A stretch of DNA of 38,923 bases, from positions 1 to 38,923 of IMG/VR virus record IMGVR_UViG_3300025298_000117, one strand, 5' to 3'. This document shows positions 38,784-38,923 of this stretch, one piece after another. How positions within the stretch are numbered: the first letter of the stretch is position 1; each line of letters opens with the position of its first letter. The notes below the pieces were generated by a model. That model was given only the letters and a program-made list of their open reading frames with translations. It was not told where the DNA came from and made no database searches. Source of the DNA: a virus. Position numbers and translations under genes: made by a program.

Positions 38784-38859
38784 GGGCGGTTAGCTCAGTT
38801 GGTAGAGCATCTCGTTTACACCGAGAGGGTCGGGGGTTCGAGCCCCTCACCGCCCACCA
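38784..38859 (+). tRNA. tRNA-Val (anticodon UAC)
   Basis: 76 nt cloverleaf with acceptor GGGCGGT/ACCGCCC, D stem GCTC/GAGC, anticodon stem TCTCG/CGAGA around loop TTTACAC (anticodon TAC), T arm GGGGGTTCGAGCCCC-like, and encoded ACCA. The anticodon reads GUA and GUG valine codons. It is complete and not split by the prophage. Confidence 0.97.
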
Positions 38860-38886
38860 TTTCCCAGACAGCATCGATCCCGTTCC

Positions 38887-38906
38887 GCTCCGCATTGGCG
38901 CGGAGC
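38887..38906. other. Hairpin after tRNA-Val
   Basis: GCTCCGC and GCGGAGC with a 6-base loop, 28 bp after the tRNA. No U-run follows before the window ends, so termination is possible but unproven. Confidence 0.35.
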
Positions 38907-38923
38907 AGATCGCGCGCGCGCAT

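Noticed and set aside
38704-38895. Minus-strand frame across the tRNA
   Set aside because: It is the familiar antisense reading of a tRNA gene (AVRGSNPRPSRCKRDALPTE), not a protein gene.

Overview
The window is essentially one complete, integrated P2-like temperate phage of about 38.6 kb in a GC-rich alphaproteobacterium. The host is most likely a sphingomonad. This rests on base composition, on an alphaproteobacterial-type LexA box (GTTC-N7-GTTC) and on general protein resemblance; no search was run. A 22-bp direct repeat lies at 30-51, inside the 3' end of the integrase gene, and again at 38653-38674, about 110 bp upstream of an intact tRNA-Val(UAC). I read these as attL and attR.

Layout. 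(1) 1-10.6 kb, minus strand: one tightly coupled early operon whose genes mostly overlap by 1-4 bp. In transcription order it holds a Cro-like regulator, a CII-like regulator, an Ogr/Delta zinc-finger late activator, a small protein, a TOPRIM primase-helicase, several tiny proteins, an ASCH-domain protein, a C5 DNA methyltransferase with seven internal VADPR repeats, small proteins, an excisionase-like HTH protein and the integrase. (2) 10.55-12.08 kb: the genetic switch. A divergent operator region separates the early operon from a rightward S24-type repressor, which is followed by a HIRAN protein and a small secreted protein. (3) 12.1-29.8 kb, minus strand: P2-like head, tail and lysis genes in transcription order O N M L x X R S | J I H (fibre assembly) (two holin-like) lysozyme Rz/Rz1 V | W FI FII E/E' T U D. 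A rightward cargo gene sits between V and W. (4) 29.9-32.9 kb, plus strand: terminase P and portal Q. (5) 33-38.6 kb: accessory cargo. It holds a KAP P-loop NTPase where P2 carries old/tin, an SOS-boxed pair of small operons, an SRAP (HMCES-type) protein, a small gene with a strong terminator, a DUF6236-like gene and an AT-rich, repeat-containing non-coding stretch before attR.

How it works together. The repressor probably acts at three GCAACC-type sites, one lying between the -35 and -10 of the early promoter. Early transcription would make the Ogr-like activator. That protein would then switch on the late operons through a 19-bp dyad, GGTAR-N9-YTACC, found at exactly three places: between P and O, before J and before W. 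In each case the dyad centre lies 56-57 bp from a start codon (P, J, W), which suggests activator-dependent, possibly leaderless late transcripts. Replication is by a primase-helicase rather than the P2 gpA type, so the phage is a mosaic of P2-like virion genes and an unrelated early region.
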